5,231 nt of DNA from Collinsella sp. Its GTDB lineage: Bacteria > Actinomycetota > Coriobacteriia > Coriobacteriales > Coriobacteriaceae. The notes beneath the pieces were generated by a model. That model was not told the DNA's origin. It worked only from the letters and a program-made list of their open reading frames with translations, and made no database searches. Numbering within the stretch: position 1 is the stretch's first letter; the number at the start of each line of letters is the position of its first letter. Below are positions 5,009-5,231 of this stretch, piece by piece. The stretch is from positions 1 to 5,231 of the forward strand of contig WGSL01000100.1 of assembly GCA_014871665.1 (NCBI GenBank), in the 5' to 3' direction. The position numbers and the translations under genes are program-made.

Positions 5009-5231
5009 AAAGCGGACATTCGCGACAAACAACGCCACAGCCACGCCCCAAAACGATCGCCCCCTCTCGGGTTCAAGCCTCCTGGGACGAATCGACCGAT
5101 TAATGAAAAGAACGGAAGACCCACTTTCCCGGCCACGACAGCGAGCGGGCTCCGGGTGCCCCAGGTTGCCGCGAAAGAGGAGGGAAGCGTACTTTATGTA
5201 CGCGACCGACGATTGAGGGGCAAGATGGGGT
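5009..5231. other. Intergenic region upstream of the glucosidase gene
   Basis: No gene with a start, ribosome binding site and recognisable product is seen. On the minus strand one frame is open from the window edge to a TAA at 5102-5100 and could be the 3' end of an upstream gene, but its translation is rich in Pro, Arg, Gly and Ser and I recognise no family in it. There is a perfect hairpin GCGTAC-TTTAT-GTACGC (5187-5203) and a 12-bp near-palindrome AATCGACCGATT (5090-5101). I could not identify a convincing promoter: TATCAT (5003-4998) with TTGTCG (5028-5023) has a 19-base spacer. Confidence 0.45.
5187..5203. repeat. Small perfect hairpin GCGTAC/GTACGC
   Basis: Two perfectly complementary 6-base arms (5187-5192 and 5198-5203) enclose the loop TTTAT. 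No T run follows on either strand, so it is not an intrinsic terminator. It sits in a stretch that looks non-coding and may belong to a structured or dispersed intergenic element that continues past the window edge. Confidence 0.6.

Noticed and set aside
5090..5101. AATCGACCGATT as an operator for a LacI-type regulator
   Set aside because: The palindrome is only 12 bp and lacks the central CG typical of LacI-family sites; no regulator gene is in view.
4786..5136. A 116-codon minus-strand frame starting upstream of the glucosidase
   Set aside because: Most of it overlaps the glucosidase gene in another frame, and its start is a GTG without a good ribosome binding site.

Overview
The window reads as bacterial chromosome, and everything recognisable is on the minus strand, so transcription runs from high to low coordinates. 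The gene set is an anaerobic ribonucleotide reductase (nrdD), two tRNA genes with encoded CCA, and a GH13 alpha-glucosidase of the kind common in Actinomycetota. Together with fairly high G+C in the genes, this suggests a strictly or facultatively anaerobic actinobacterium. A gut Coriobacteriia member such as Collinsella is my best guess. That guess rests on remembered protein style, not on a search.

Layout in the direction of transcription. (1) 5231-4955 is a non-coding leader upstream of the glucosidase. It has a small perfect hairpin at its far end, and a 9-bp inverted repeat brackets the ribosome binding site. (2) 4954-3221 is the alpha-glucosidase, 577 residues, complete, with all catalytic motifs. 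(3) 3220-3079 is a spacer with a strong GC hairpin, an A/T-rich imperfect inverted repeat and a good tRNA promoter. (4) 3078-3003 is tRNA-Gly(GCC) and 2999-2925 is tRNA-Val(GAC), three bases apart and evidently one transcript, closed by a textbook intrinsic terminator at 2916-2881. (5) 2880-2566 is about 300 bases with no convincing gene. It contains a 12-bp tandem repeat next to the terminator. (6) 2565-2516 is a regulatory patch: a near-consensus NrdR box, a -35/-10 pair, and a weaker second NrdR-like box 32 bp away. (7) 2515-2291 is a long untranslated leader. (8) 2290-68 is nrdD, 740 residues, complete. (9) 67-1 is a short downstream stretch with a 7-bp hairpin and no visible start of the expected activase gene nrdG.

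Functionally the window is housekeeping plus sugar use. NrdD makes deoxyribonucleotides without oxygen and appears to be under NrdR repression, the tRNAs serve translation, and the glucosidase releases glucose from short alpha-glucosides in the cytoplasm. I did not find a clearly new biological system. The points most worth a second look are the paired NrdR sites with the long nrdD leader, the inverted repeat around the glucosidase ribosome binding site, the unexplained element at 5100-5231, and the open frame with tandem repeat that runs into the tRNA terminator.
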